A DNA stretch of 64,000 bases from Actinomadura citrea. GTDB lineage: Bacteria; Actinomycetota; Actinomycetes; Streptosporangiales; Streptosporangiaceae. Below are positions 46,023 through 54,978 of this stretch, in pieces. The position numbers were made by a program, and so were the translations under genes. Where the stretch lies: contig NZ_JACCBT010000001.1 in the NCBI RefSeq assembly GCF_013409045.1, positions 5,890,001-5,954,000 of the forward strand. The letters are read 5' to 3'. How positions within the stretch are numbered: position 1 is the first letter of the stretch; every line of letters begins with the position of its first letter. The notes under the pieces are model-generated. The model did not search any database. It had not been told where the DNA came from and saw only the letters and a list, made by a program, of their open reading frames with translations.

Positions 46023-46610
46023 TCACACGCCGCCGCTCACAGGGCGCCCACCGCCCGCGGGGGTTCCGCCACCTCTGCGGGCGGTGCGGCGCAGCCACAG
46101 CAGGCCCACCACGGGCAGGACCAGGGGCACGAACCCGTAGCCGCGTCCGTACACGGACCAGACGGTCTCGTCGGGGAACGCGGCGCGGTCGGCGATGCTG
46201 AGCGTGCCCACGGCGAGCACGCCCGCCAGCTCCGTCGCGCAGGCGGCGACTGCGATCCGGAACGAGGTCCGGCCGCCCCGGGCCAGGGCCACCGTCGCCA
46301 GGACGTAGACGGCGGCGGCGAACGCCGACAGCAGGTAGGCGACGGGCGCGTCGGAGAAGCGGGTGGCGATCTGCACGCCCGCCCGCGCGCCGGCCGCGAG
46401 CGCGAAGATCGCGTAGACGGCGACCAGCAGCCGTCCCGGCCCGCCGGCGGTGGCGCCGGGGCGGGCACCGTCGCCCGTGCGGGCCTCGGCGCCGGCGCGG
46501 GCGCCGTCGTCCGCGCGGGTCAGCGGCCCCCGGACCGCGGTCTCGGGGGCGGGCGGGTCCTCGCGGACGGGCTCGGTCTCGCGGACGGGCTCGTGTTCGG
46601 GGTCAGGCAC
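46023..46610 (-). CDS. Integral membrane protein of unknown function
   Basis: This 195-residue protein has an acidic, disordered N-terminus of about 60 residues followed by four hydrophobic segments (LLVAVYAIFALAAGARAGV, VAYLLSAFAAAVYVLATVAL, AACATELAGVLAVGTL, GFVPLVLPVVGLLWL). GTG 46610 lies inside the end of the upstream membrane-protein gene (8-base overlap), so the two are coupled. No family is recognised beyond actinobacterial small membrane proteins. Confidence 0.7.
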   Translation of the reverse strand: MPDPEHEPVRETEPVREDPPAPETAVRGPLTRADDGARAGAEARTGDGARPGATAGGPGRLLVAVYAIFALAAGARAGVQIATRFSDAPVAYLLSAFAAAVYVLATVALARGGRTSFRIAVAACATELAGVLAVGTLSIADRAAFPDETVWSVYGRGYGFVPLVLPVVGLLWLRRTARRGGGTPAGGGRPVSGGV

Positions 46611-46968
46611 CGGTACCGCTCCACAGCTGGTTCATCCGCACGATCATGACGGCGACGGCCACCCCGGCCACGACGAGCACGGTGGGGCCCCACCGGGTGC
46701 GCTCCAGCAGCCCCCACCCGGCGCCGGCGACGGGGACCAGCAGCGATCCCAGCAGGTAGCCGACGAAGGTGGCGGGGCCGTCCGGGCCCTCGCCGCCGGA
46801 GAGCCTGACGAAGGCGACCACGGCCTGCGCGACCAGCAGCACCTCCAGGACGCCGAACGCGGCGAGGTCGCCGGCGCCCATCGCCCGGCCGCGCAGCGCC
46901 GTCACCAGGGCGTAGCCGGCGGCCAGGAGCGCCACCACGATGGTCGTGGTGGACAGCACGTTCGTCAC
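46603..46968 (-). CDS. Small integral membrane protein
   Basis: This 121-residue protein has four hydrophobic helices (TTTIVVALLAAGYALVTAL, FGVLEVLLVAQAVVAFVRL, FVGYLLGSLLVPVAGAGW, VLVVAGVAVAVMIVRMNQLW). The GTG start at 46968 is inferred because the hydrophobic protein begins there; upstream sequence in frame is Pro/Arg-rich and unlikely. It overlaps the next gene by eight bases. Its function is unknown. Confidence 0.7.
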   Translation of the reverse strand: MTNVLSTTTIVVALLAAGYALVTALRGRAMGAGDLAAFGVLEVLLVAQAVVAFVRLSGGEGPDGPATFVGYLLGSLLVPVAGAGWGLLERTRWGPTVLVVAGVAVAVMIVRMNQLWSGTGA

Positions 46969-47071
46969 GGCACCAAAGAGTACTACCGGCTGTAGAGCAA
47001 CCGCGACGCCGCCGCCCGGCAGGGCACGGCGCCCCCCGGCGCGGGGCCGGGAAGCGGCGGGGCATGGCAGC

Positions 47072-47797
47072 ATGGCGGGCGTGAACGCGCTGCGATGGCT
47101 GACCCTGACCCGGCACGGTGAGAGCACCGGCAATCTCGCCTACCAGGCCGTCCTCGGCACCGACGCCGAGGAGGTCGACATCCCCGAGCGGGACGCCGAC
47201 GTCCCGCTGTCGGACACCGGCCGGGCCCAGGCGGCGGCGCTCGGCCGGTGGCTGGACGCGCTCCCCGAGGACGAGCGCCCCACGACGGTGATCACCTCTC
47301 CCTACGTGCGCGCCCACGACACCGCGAGGATCGCGCTCGCCGAGACCTCCTTCGCCGTCCCGCGGATCCGGGTGGACGAGCGGATCCGCGACCGCGAGCA
47401 GGGGGTCCTGCAGGGGCTCACCCCCCGCGGCGTCCGCACCCGGTACCCGGGTGAGGCCGAGCGGCTGCGCCAGCTCGGCAAGTTCTACCACCGGCCGCCC
47501 GGCGGCGAGTCGTGGGCCGACCTGGCGCTGCGGCTGCGCAGCTTCTACCGCGACCTGGAGACCGGCGCGCCCGGCGGCCGGGCCCTGGTCGTCGCCCATG
47601 ACGCGATCATCGTCATGACCCGCTACCTGGTGGAGGAGCTGACCGAGCAGGAGGTCATGCGGATCGAGAAGGAGCCCGTCGCCAACGCGTCGGTCACCCG
47701 GTGGCGCCACGACGGGACCGGGCTCGCGCCCGTCTGCTACAACGACTGCGCCCACCTCGCCACCGCCGCGGTGCCGCCGCCTACGGCTCGCCGCTGA
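47072..47797 (+). CDS. Histidine phosphatase (phosphoglycerate mutase-like)
   Basis: This 241-residue protein has the catalytic LTRHGESTGN motif near residue 13, a second basic pocket SPYVRAHDTARIA, the acid-containing IRDREQGVLQGLTPRGV and the C-terminal VVAHDAIIVMTRYLVE (His). The family removes phosphate from small molecules or proteins. ATG 47072 and GTG 47081 are both possible starts. The 3' end overlaps the convergent GAF regulator gene by 17 bases. Confidence 0.87.
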   Translation: MAGVNALRWLTLTRHGESTGNLAYQAVLGTDAEEVDIPERDADVPLSDTGRAQAAALGRWLDALPEDERPTTVITSPYVRAHDTARIALAETSFAVPRIRVDERIRDREQGVLQGLTPRGVRTRYPGEAERLRQLGKFYHRPPGGESWADLALRLRSFYRDLETGAPGGRALVVAHDAIIVMTRYLVEELTEQEVMRIEKEPVANASVTRWRHDGTGLAPVCYNDCAHLATAAVPPPTARR

Positions 47798-49229
47798 GGA
47801 GCCGGGCGCTGCGGGAGGTCACGGCGGCCAGCCGCGGATCCCCCGGCGGCAGGACGCCCCGCAGCCGCTCCAGCGCCTCCAGGTCCGCGCGGCCCGGCTC
47901 GGTCTGCGCGTAGATCCACAGCACGTCGGCGCCGCCCCGGTCGAGCACCTGCCGCCGGACCCGCACCGCCAGCTCGTCGCGTTCCACGCGGACGGCGGGC
48001 GCGTCCGAGCGCGGCAGCAGCTCGCCCCCGTACAGCCGCACGGCGCCGGCGACGTCCCCCTCGTCCAGCAGCCGCCGGACCGCGAGGAAGTCGGCGTCGA
48101 CCGCGCAGCCGAGCCGGTAGGGGCGGGCGCGCACGACGTCGCCGAACTGGTGGCGGAGCCGGTGGATCTCGGGGCGGACGGTCGCCGCGCTGCCCTCGTC
48201 GCCGTACAGGTACAGCGAGAGCCGGTCGCCGCTCAGCCCCCGCGGATGCAGCGCCAGCAGCGCGAGGATCTCGGCGTGCCGCAGCGTCAGGTCGAAGCGC
48301 CGCCCGTCCAGCAGCGCGTGCGGCCCGTCGCCGAGCAGCGCCAGCGTCAGCAGCGGCGCCCCGGCGGCCGCGGGCCTGGCCGCCAGGCCGCGCTCGGGCG
48401 GGGCGCTCTCGTCGACCCGGCCGCGCGCCCCCGGGATCCGCAGGAGGAACGCCTCGCCCAGCGGCTCGGCGATGGCCGTGCGGCCGTCCGGCAGCACGAC
48501 CGTCCCACCGGGTTCGGGGACGGCGACGCGCCGGCCGACCAGCCCGCCCCCCGGTGCCGCGAGGATGCGGCCGGCGGCGGTGGCGAGGACGCCGGTGCCG
48601 CGCAGCCCCCGCAGGTGCGGCAGGAGCCGCTCGCGCAGCCGCTGGTCGCGCCCCAGCATCTCGTTCTCCATCCGCGCCTCGGCCAGCCGCGCCGCCGCGG
48701 CGACGAGCGCGACGGTCGCGGGATGCAGCGCCCCCACCGTCGCGCTGACGTCGATGCAGCCCACCACGCGTCCCGAGTCGGGATCGGTGATCGGCGCACC
48801 GGCGCACGACCAGCAGTGCAGGATGTGCGCGACGTGCTCGGCGGCGTACACGTACTCGGGCCGCCCGGAGGCGAGCGCGGTGCCGATGCCGTTGGTTCCG
48901 ACGGCGTCCTCCGACCAGAGGAAGCCCTCGGTCAGGCCGATGGCGTCGGCGGCGCGGCGGGCGAAGGCCGGACCCTGCGTCCACAGGACGTGCCCGGCGG
49001 CGTCGCTGATCACCATCAGGTGCTCGGCCTCATCGGCGACCCGCCGCAGCAGCGCATCCAGCATCGGCAGGTGCGGTTCGAGGGGGTGGGCGCCGCGGGC
49101 GGCGGCGAGGGCGTCCCGATCGAACACCAGCGGCGCCGCCTCCATGCCCGCGTCGACGTCGGCGTCCTTGGAGCGCCGCCACGACTCGGCGATCGGCGCC
49201 CGGACGGTCACCGGCTCGCGCACCACCAT
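47781..49229 (-). CDS. GAF-domain transcriptional regulator with SARP-like C-terminal domain
   Basis: This protein of about 482 residues has the N-terminal APIAESWRRS element of sigma-54-activator-like GAF regulators. A GAF domain lies at about residues 60-185 (FLWSEDAVGTNGIGTAL, HILHCWSCAGAPITDP). The C-terminal winged-helix/SARP-like region is at about residues 325-400 (LTLRHAEILALLALHPRG, SLYLYGDEGSAATVRPEIHRLR). Cys141-type residues in HCWSCAG could sense redox state or a ligand. The start at 49229 follows AAAGGG; a start at 49271 is possible. Confidence 0.85.
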   Translation of the reverse strand: MVVREPVTVRAPIAESWRRSKDADVDAGMEAAPLVFDRDALAAARGAHPLEPHLPMLDALLRRVADEAEHLMVISDAAGHVLWTQGPAFARRAADAIGLTEGFLWSEDAVGTNGIGTALASGRPEYVYAAEHVAHILHCWSCAGAPITDPDSGRVVGCIDVSATVGALHPATVALVAAAARLAEARMENEMLGRDQRLRERLLPHLRGLRGTGVLATAAGRILAAPGGGLVGRRVAVPEPGGTVVLPDGRTAIAEPLGEAFLLRIPGARGRVDESAPPERGLAARPAAAGAPLLTLALLGDGPHALLDGRRFDLTLRHAEILALLALHPRGLSGDRLSLYLYGDEGSAATVRPEIHRLRHQFGDVVRARPYRLGCAVDADFLAVRRLLDEGDVAGAVRLYGGELLPRSDAPAVRVERDELAVRVRRQVLDRGGADVLWIYAQTEPGRADLEALERLRGVLPPGDPRLAAVTSRSARLLSGEP

Positions 49230-49423
49230 CAGCCCTTTCTCCCGGAGGGAAATCCGGCTCCGTTCGAGCATCGATCCATCACCGGGGCGGCGCAACCGAT
49301 TCGCCGGATCCCGCACGGCCGGATCGCGACACGATCCGTGACCGGATGATCGCAACGTGCATGCAACGTGGGTGCGCCTACCGTGAGCGGCGCCGGGGAG
49401 TCGAAGGACCATCCTGTGGGTCC

Positions 49424-49464
49424 GCCGTCCCGCACGCGTCCGGGGGGAATGCGTGCGGGACGGC
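49424..49464 (+). promoter_or_regulatory. 14-bp perfect hairpin before the small cysteine ORF
   Basis: The arms GCCGTCCCGCACGC (49424-49437) and GCGTGCGGGACGGC (49451-49464) are perfectly complementary around a 13-base loop. The hairpin ends 34 bases before the next ATG and 17 bases before its GGAGG site. It could be a 5' untranslated regulatory hairpin or an upstream terminator. Confidence 0.6.
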
Positions 49465-49498
49465 CCGCTCCCGGCGCTACGGGGAGGACGAACGACCC

Positions 49499-49666
49499 AT
49501 GCTCTGCCTGACGTGCCACCGCGTTCGACCGGCCGCGAGCCGGGCGGACTACACCGCCGAACGCGCCTCGCTCATCGTGCGGCAGGGCCTGTGCGTCTGC
49601 AGCGCGCCGTCCACCCGGCCGCGGCGGCAAGCGCCCGTCCGGAAAGGCGCGCCGACCCCGAAATAA
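49499..49666 (+). CDS. 55-residue cysteine-containing small protein
   Basis: The ATG at 49499 lies about 11 bases after GGGGAGGA. The product begins MLCLTCHRVRP and later has GLCVCSAP, so C-x-x-C and C-x-C pairs could bind zinc or form a redox pair. The C-terminus is basic. No family is recognised. It lies between the GAF regulator's divergent region and the coiled-coil gene. Confidence 0.5.
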   Translation: MLCLTCHRVRPAASRADYTAERASLIVRQGLCVCSAPSTRPRRQAPVRKGAPTPK

Positions 49667-49748
49667 ACCGGTCGGTTCACAAAACGTTCACGGTCGATTC
49701 GCCTACAGTTTAAGGAGATTCCACCCACTGGCCCCGGAAGGGAGCGCC

Positions 49749-50312
49749 ATGACCGTGATACCGGGTCTTGTCCGCCGCGCCGCCGCCGAGGTGGAGCACC
49801 ATCTGCGCGAGGGCGCCGGCGTCCTGGTCAGAGCCGGGCGGGATCTGGAACGGTCGGCGGAGCTCCTCCGGCTGCTGCCCTCCTTCGTCGAGCGCCTGTC
49901 GATCCTAGAGCAGTCGGTCCGGGTCCAGGACGCCGAACTGCGCACGATCCGCATCGAGCTCGACTCGCTGGTCGGGCAGCTCAACGACCGGCTTCTGCCG
50001 CGCCTCGACGAGCGCATGGACGACACCGAGCGCGACCTGGCCGCGGTCGCCACCAGCCTGATCCGGACCGGCCGCGAGACCGCGGGCAACCACACCCGGC
50101 TGGAGGCCGCCGAGCGGCGCGTCGCCGACCTGCGCGCCAAGGTCGCGGCGCTGGAGCAGCGGACCGGGCTCTGGCGGGACTTGCAGTCCACGGTCACCAG
50201 GTTCGGCGACGACCTGGACGCGATGCGCGCCCGGATGGCGCTGCGCACCGCCGAGCCGCCGCCGGACGCCGTGCCCGCCCCGGTGCAGAACCTCACCGAC
50301 CGCCTGGCATAA
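49749..50312 (+). CDS. Coiled-coil protein of unknown function
   Basis: This 187-residue soluble protein starts at ATG with GGAAGGGAG. Residues 45-155 are strongly heptad-like and charged (LSILEQSVRVQDAELRTIRIE, ERRVADLRAKVAALEQR), suggesting a long dimeric or trimeric coiled coil. There is no membrane segment or enzyme motif. It precedes the threonine aldolase gene by 33 bases and may share its transcript. Confidence 0.75.
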   Translation: MTVIPGLVRRAAAEVEHHLREGAGVLVRAGRDLERSAELLRLLPSFVERLSILEQSVRVQDAELRTIRIELDSLVGQLNDRLLPRLDERMDDTERDLAAVATSLIRTGRETAGNHTRLEAAERRVADLRAKVAALEQRTGLWRDLQSTVTRFGDDLDAMRARMALRTAEPPPDAVPAPVQNLTDRLA

Positions 50313-50345
50313 GGGGACATCGGCGGCGTCCTGGAGAATGGGCGC

Positions 50346-51404
50346 ATGACTCAGCCGTCCGACATCCGTCCGTCCGCCGCGCGCGGCTTCGCCAGCGACA
50401 ACCAGGCGAGCGTCCATCCAGAGGTCCTCGCGGCCCTGGCCGCGGTCAACGCCGGCCACCAGCCGGCCTACGGCGACGACGCCGTCACCGGCCGGCTCCG
50501 CGAGGTCGTCCGGCGCCACTTCGGCGAGCAGGCCGAGGTGTTCCCGGTGTTCAACGGGACGGGCGCGAACGTGGTGTCGCTGCAGGCGATGTCGGAGCGG
50601 TGGAGCGCGGTGGTGTGCCCGGAGTCGGCGCACATCAACACCGACGAGTGCGGCGCGTCCGAGAAGATCGCGGGGCTGAAGCTCGTCACGGTTCCGGCCC
50701 CGGACGGCAAGCTCACCCCCGAACTGGTGGACCGGTACGCCACGGGTTTCGGCAACGTCCAGCGGCGGGAGCCGGCCGTCGTGTCGATCACCCAGAGCAC
50801 CGAGCTCGGCACCGTCTACACCGCGCGGGAGACGGCGGCCGTCGCGGCGGCGGCGCACGAGCGCGGCCTGTCGGTCCACATGGACGGCGCCCGCATCGCC
50901 AACGCCGCCGCGTCCCTCGGCCTGCCGCTGCGCGCCCTCACCACCGACGCGGGCGTGGACGTGCTGTCGTTCGGCGGTACCAAGAACGGGCTGCTGCTCG
51001 GTGAGGCGATCGTGGTCCTCGATCCGGGCGCCGTGCGGGGGCTGGCGTACCTGCGCAAGTCGAGCATGCAGCTGGCGTCCAAGATGCGGTACGTGTCGGC
51101 ACAGCTCATCGCGCTGCTGGACGGCGACCTGTGGCTGCGCAACGCCGCACACGCCAACGCCATGGCCCGCCGCCTGGAGGGCGCCGCCCGCGCCGTCCCC
51201 GGCGTCGAGATCACCCAGGACGTGCGGGCCAACACGGTGTTCGCGCTCATGCCGAAGGACGCGGCCGAGCGGCTGCGCAAGCGGTTCCCCTTCTACACCT
51301 GGGACGAGGCGACCGGCGAGGTCCGCTGGGTCTGCTCCTTCGACACCACCGAGGACGACGTGGACGCGTTCGCCGCCGCGCTCGCCGAGGAGATGGCGGC
51401 CTGA
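50346..51404 (+). CDS. Low-specificity L-threonine aldolase
   Basis: This 352-residue PLP enzyme cleaves threonine or allo-threonine to glycine and acetaldehyde. It has FASDNQASVHPEVLAAL, FNGTGANVVSLQ, a beta-eliminating-lyase core HMDGARIANAAASLG and the PLP lysine K213 in SFGGTKNG. The start ATG 50346 is 33 bases after the coiled-coil gene. The length is normal for the family. Confidence 0.92.
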   Translation: MTQPSDIRPSAARGFASDNQASVHPEVLAALAAVNAGHQPAYGDDAVTGRLREVVRRHFGEQAEVFPVFNGTGANVVSLQAMSERWSAVVCPESAHINTDECGASEKIAGLKLVTVPAPDGKLTPELVDRYATGFGNVQRREPAVVSITQSTELGTVYTARETAAVAAAAHERGLSVHMDGARIANAAASLGLPLRALTTDAGVDVLSFGGTKNGLLLGEAIVVLDPGAVRGLAYLRKSSMQLASKMRYVSAQLIALLDGDLWLRNAAHANAMARRLEGAARAVPGVEITQDVRANTVFALMPKDAAERLRKRFPFYTWDEATGEVRWVCSFDTTEDDVDAFAAALAEEMAA

Positions 51405-51470
51405 CCGGCCCGGTCATCCCGATCATCGAGAGCGACCCCGCCCGCCGGGCGGCCCGCGGGTTATGGTGTG

Positions 51471-51487
51471 ACCGAACAGGATTCGGT
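51471..51487. promoter_or_regulatory. Small inverted repeat before the thiolase gene
   Basis: ACCGAA (51471-51476) and TTCGGT (51482-51487) flank five bases and overlap the region just downstream of TTATGGT, a possible -10. It ends five bases before the AGGAGG site, a position suited to a repressor. Confidence 0.4.
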
Positions 51488-51504
51488 AACAGGAGGCGAG
51501 CCCG

Positions 51505-52698
51505 ATGGCCAACCGCACCTTCGTCGTCGGCGTGGGCATGACCAAGTTCGAGAAGCCCGGCTCCCGCGACTGGGAGTACCCCGACATGGCCAAGGAGGCC
51601 GTCGGCAACGCCCTGGAGGACGCAGGCGTCGGCTACGACGCCGTCGAGATGGCCTACGCCGGCTCGATGTACGGATCGATGGGCCAGCGCGCCCTCTATG
51701 AGACCGGCATGACGGGCATCCCGGTCATGACCGTCATGAACGCGTGCGCGACCGGGTCCAGCGCGCTGTTCCTCGCCCGCCAGGCCGTCCGCGGCGGCCT
51801 CGCCGACTGCGCGCTCGCGCTCGGCATGGAGAAGATGAAGAAGGGCTCGCTCGGCGCCGGCATGGGCGAGTCCAAGGTCACGATCATCGACCACCACCTG
51901 CGCTCCATGACCGCGGGCCGCGAGTGGGAGCTGGACAAGGCGCCCATGCCGCAGATGTTCGGCAACGCCGGCCGCGAGCACATGGAGAAGTACGGCTCCA
52001 CCCCCGACCACTACGCCTGGATCGGCTGGAAGAACCACAAGCACTCGGTCAACAACCCCTACGCGCAGTTCCAGACCGAGTACTCCCTGGACGACGTCAA
52101 GAACGCCACGATGATCTTCGACCCGCTGACCAAGCTGCAGTGCTCCCCCACCTCCGACGGCGCCGGCGCCGCGCTCGTCGTCAGCGAGCGGTTCCTCGAC
52201 GAGCACGACCTGTGGGACCAGGCCGTCGAGATCGCCGGCCACCACATCGCGAGCGACACGCAGGACAGCTTCGCCGACCACTCCTCCATCCAGGTCGTCG
52301 GCTTCGGCGTCTCCCGGCGCGCCGCCCGGAAGGCGATGGACGAGGCGCAGGTGTCCATCGACGACGTCGACGTCATCGAGCTGCACGACTGCTTCAGCGC
52401 CAACGAGCTCATCACCTACGAGGCGCTCGGCATGGCCGACGTCGGCGAGGGCCACAAGCTCGTCGACGACGAGGCCACCACCTACGGCGGCACGTGGGTC
52501 GTCAACCCCTCCGGCGGCCTCATCTCCAAGGGCCACCCCCTCGGCGCCACCGGCCTCGCCCAGTGCGCCGAGCTGACCTGGCAGCTGCGCGGCCAGGCCG
52601 GCGCCCGCCAGGTGGACGGCGCCCGCGTCGCCCTCCAGCACAACATCGGCCTCGGCAGCGCCTGCGCCGTCGCCGTGTACAAGCCCGCGACCGCCTGA
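51505..52698 (+). CDS. Lipid-transfer protein/thiolase (SCP2-thiolase family)
   Basis: This 397-residue protein has a thiolase fold with the acyl-accepting C81 in VMNACATGSSALFLAR, ELHDCFSANELITYEALG, GGLISKGHPLGATG with the catalytic His, and HNIGLGSAC. These match non-decarboxylating Ltp-type thiolases used in actinobacterial sterol or fatty-acid side-chain metabolism. The ATG has AGGAGG. It could cooperate with the GMC oxidase region, but it is 17 kb away and independently expressed. Confidence 0.9.
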   Translation: MANRTFVVGVGMTKFEKPGSRDWEYPDMAKEAVGNALEDAGVGYDAVEMAYAGSMYGSMGQRALYETGMTGIPVMTVMNACATGSSALFLARQAVRGGLADCALALGMEKMKKGSLGAGMGESKVTIIDHHLRSMTAGREWELDKAPMPQMFGNAGREHMEKYGSTPDHYAWIGWKNHKHSVNNPYAQFQTEYSLDDVKNATMIFDPLTKLQCSPTSDGAGAALVVSERFLDEHDLWDQAVEIAGHHIASDTQDSFADHSSIQVVGFGVSRRAARKAMDEAQVSIDDVDVIELHDCFSANELITYEALGMADVGEGHKLVDDEATTYGGTWVVNPSGGLISKGHPLGATGLAQCAELTWQLRGQAGARQVDGARVALQHNIGLGSACAVAVYKPATA

Positions 52699-52764
52699 CC
52701 CGCGAGAGGGCACGAGGTCAGGAGGGTTCGCGCAGGACGACGGAGGTCACACGGGGTCCTCGGA

Positions 52765-52800
52765 GAGGCGGCGGAGGCCGGCGGCCGGGCCGCCGCCCTC
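52765..52800 (+). terminator. GC-rich hairpin after the thiolase gene
   Basis: GAGGCGGCGG (52765-52774) pairs with CCGCCGCCCTC (52790-52800) with one bulge, enclosing a second GC-rich palindrome. It lies about 65 bases past the stop. Confidence 0.5.
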
Positions 52801-52830
52801 CGGGCCCCACCCTCCGGCATGCGACAAAGA

Positions 52831-52858
52831 TTGACTTCTGTCTCACAGCGGCTACGGT
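52831..52858 (+). promoter_or_regulatory. Promoter of the MpaB-like gene
   Basis: TTGACT (52831-52836) and TACGGT (52853-52858) are separated by 16 bases, close to the housekeeping consensus, and lie 30 bases before the start codon. Confidence 0.55.
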
Positions 52859-52888
52859 GAAGTAAGTGGTCACTGGTCAGGAGGTGCG

Positions 52889-53809
52889 ATGCCCGCCCCG
52901 CCCTCGCCCCCGACGGTCGTCACCGCCGCCGCCCGCAGGCCCGCGCGCAGGGCCGCCCTCGCCCCGCTCGGCCCCGGCACCCTTCTCTGGCGGCACGCCG
53001 CCGACCTGCGCTCCCTGCTCCCCGGCGCCGCCGCCGGGCTGATGCAGCTCATGCACCCCGGCGTCGGCGCCGGCGTCACCGAGCACTCCGCGTTCTTCGA
53101 CGCCCCCTTCGACCGGATCCACCGGTCCGTCCCGCAGATCTGGGCGACGATCCTCGCCCCGGACGGCGCCGCCCGCGCCCGCACCATCCGCGACCTGCAC
53201 CGCGTCATCGGCGGGGTGGACGAGCACGCCCGCCGCTACCACGCCCTGGAGCCCGAGACGTTCTGGTGGGCGCACGCCACGTTCACCTGGGAGATCTTCA
53301 AGGCCGCCGAGACCTTCCACCCCGGCACCCTCACCGCCGAGGACCACGAGCAGATGTACGCCGAGACCGTCACCTGGTACTCCCGCTACGGCGTCAGCAT
53401 GCGCCCCGTCCCCGCCGACTACGCCGCCTTCCAGTCCAAGTTCTGGCATGTCTGCACCCGGACCCTCGAACTCACCCCCGCCGCCGCCCGCGCCCTGGAG
53501 ATCGCCAAGCACGGCTCCGGCACCGTCACCCTGCTGCCCGTCGGCGGCCCCCGGATCGACCGCGCCGGACGCCTCGTCATCGAGCGCCCGCTCCGCCTGA
53601 TCACCTTCGGCTGCCTGCCGCAGGTCGTCCGGGACCGCTTCGACATCCCCTGGTCCCCGCTCGACCAGGCGCAGTTCTCCGCGCTCGCCCTGGCCAACCG
53701 GCAGGGTTACCGCATGATGCCCACCGGCCTCAACCACTGGGCACTGCGCAGCATGCTGCGCTACATCGGCGCCCAGACCCGGCAGAACCGCTACCGCCCG
53801 GCCGCCTGA
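52889..53809 (+). CDS. MpaB-family (DUF2236) oxygenase
   Basis: This 306-residue protein has the family segments LLPGAAAGLMQLMHPGVGAGV, WATILAPDGAARARTIRDLHRVIGG, WWAHATFTWEIF and YGVSMRPVPADYAAF. The conserved His residues and the family's relation to latex-clearing/MpaB oxygenases suggest a heme-dependent oxygenase or oxidase. The ATG follows AGGAGGTG. The substrate is unknown. Confidence 0.87.
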   Translation: MPAPPSPPTVVTAAARRPARRAALAPLGPGTLLWRHAADLRSLLPGAAAGLMQLMHPGVGAGVTEHSAFFDAPFDRIHRSVPQIWATILAPDGAARARTIRDLHRVIGGVDEHARRYHALEPETFWWAHATFTWEIFKAAETFHPGTLTAEDHEQMYAETVTWYSRYGVSMRPVPADYAAFQSKFWHVCTRTLELTPAAARALEIAKHGSGTVTLLPVGGPRIDRAGRLVIERPLRLITFGCLPQVVRDRFDIPWSPLDQAQFSALALANRQGYRMMPTGLNHWALRSMLRYIGAQTRQNRYRPAA

Positions 53810-53816
53810 ACCGCAT

Positions 53817-53845
53817 TGACCTGCGCGCCCGGGGCCCGCAGGTCA
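53817..53845 (+). terminator. Terminator after the MpaB-like gene
   Basis: TGACCTGCG (53817-53825) and CGCAGGTCA (53837-53845) form a perfect 9-bp stem eight bases after the stop. There is a short T-containing stretch but no full U-tract. Confidence 0.6.
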
Positions 53846-53912
53846 CGCAACGTTCTTGTCGAAGGGGCCCGGAGGTCGCACACGCTTCAGGCGAGTAGCC
53901 GAACACTGAGGT

Positions 53913-54959
53913 GTGGAGACGATCACAGCCGGCGCCGACCACGCGGCGGCCGCCAAGCTCCCCGACCTTGGCGCCGACGCCGCGACGCTCCCCCTCACCC
54001 GGCGGATCCACCGGGCCCGCTGGGCGGTCGCCGGGCTCCTGCTGACCGTCCTCGTCACCGCCGTGCCGGCGACCACCGGGCCGCTGCGGCCGGCCCTCGC
54101 GGCGCTCGGCCACATGCGCTGGGGGTTCCTGCCGGGCCTGGTCCTGCTGTCCCTGCTGCACTACGTCCTCTCGGCGGTCGCGCTGCGCGGCGCCGCCGGC
54201 CGCCCGCTGCCGCTGGTCAGGACGACGATGACGCAGCTCACCGCGTCGGCCGCCAACCGCGTCACGCCCGGCGGCCTCGGCGCCGCGGCGGTCAACACCC
54301 GCTACCTCGTCTGCCGCGGCCTGCCGCTGCCCCGCGCGGCCGTCGCCGTGGCGGTCCTCCAGGTGGCCGGCGTCCCCGCCGACCTGCTGCTGATGGGCGC
54401 CGTCCTCGGCCTCGGCGCCGTCCTGGCCCCGGACGGCGGGAACGACCGGATGCTGGACGCCCTCGGCCACCACGCCTCCCGGGCCGCCGACCTCGTGCCG
54501 CCGCTCCCGCTGCTCGTCTCCGGCGGGGTGCTGCTGCCGGCCGCCGTGCTGTGGGGCCGCCGCGCGGTGCGCTCCACCGCGGCCCGCAGCGCCGCGGGCG
54601 GGCTCGCCGACCTGTGCCGCCGCCCGCGCGACCTCGCGGTCACCCTCGCCGCGTCCGCGGGGACCACGTTCGTCCTCAGCGTCGCGTTCGCCCTCAGCGT
54701 CCTCGCCGTCCCCGGGACGGCGGTGGGCCCGGCCGACGCGCTGGCGCTCCTCGCCGCGTACCTGGTGGGGGCCGCGGCGGGCTCGGCCGTCCCGACGCCC
54801 GGCGGCGTCGGCTCCACCGAGGCCGCCCTCGTCGCCGCGCTCGCCGCGCTCGGCATCGCCGCGGGCCCCGCCCTGCACGCCGTCCTGCTGTTCCGGGCGG
54901 TCACGTTCTGGGCGCCCGTTCCCCTGGGGGTGCTCGCCTGCCGGACGCTCCGGCGGTGA
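53913..54959 (+). CDS. Lysylphosphatidylglycerol synthase-TM/flippase-like membrane protein
   Basis: This 348-residue protein has about eight membrane helices and the UPF0104/LPG synthase TM-region signatures SAANRVTPGGLGAAAVNTRYL and GAAAGSAVPTPGGVGSTEAALVAAL. The GTG start at 53913 has no clear ribosome site. The family includes flippase-type domains and envelope lipid proteins; no aminoacyl-transferase domain is present. Its stop lies 20 bases from that of the convergent amidohydrolase gene. Confidence 0.85.
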   Translation: METITAGADHAAAAKLPDLGADAATLPLTRRIHRARWAVAGLLLTVLVTAVPATTGPLRPALAALGHMRWGFLPGLVLLSLLHYVLSAVALRGAAGRPLPLVRTTMTQLTASAANRVTPGGLGAAAVNTRYLVCRGLPLPRAAVAVAVLQVAGVPADLLLMGAVLGLGAVLAPDGGNDRMLDALGHHASRAADLVPPLPLLVSGGVLLPAAVLWGRRAVRSTAARSAAGGLADLCRRPRDLAVTLAASAGTTFVLSVAFALSVLAVPGTAVGPADALALLAAYLVGAAAGSAVPTPGGVGSTEAALVAALAALGIAAGPALHAVLLFRAVTFWAPVPLGVLACRTLRR

Positions 54960-54978
54960 CCTTTACATTGTAGATCAA

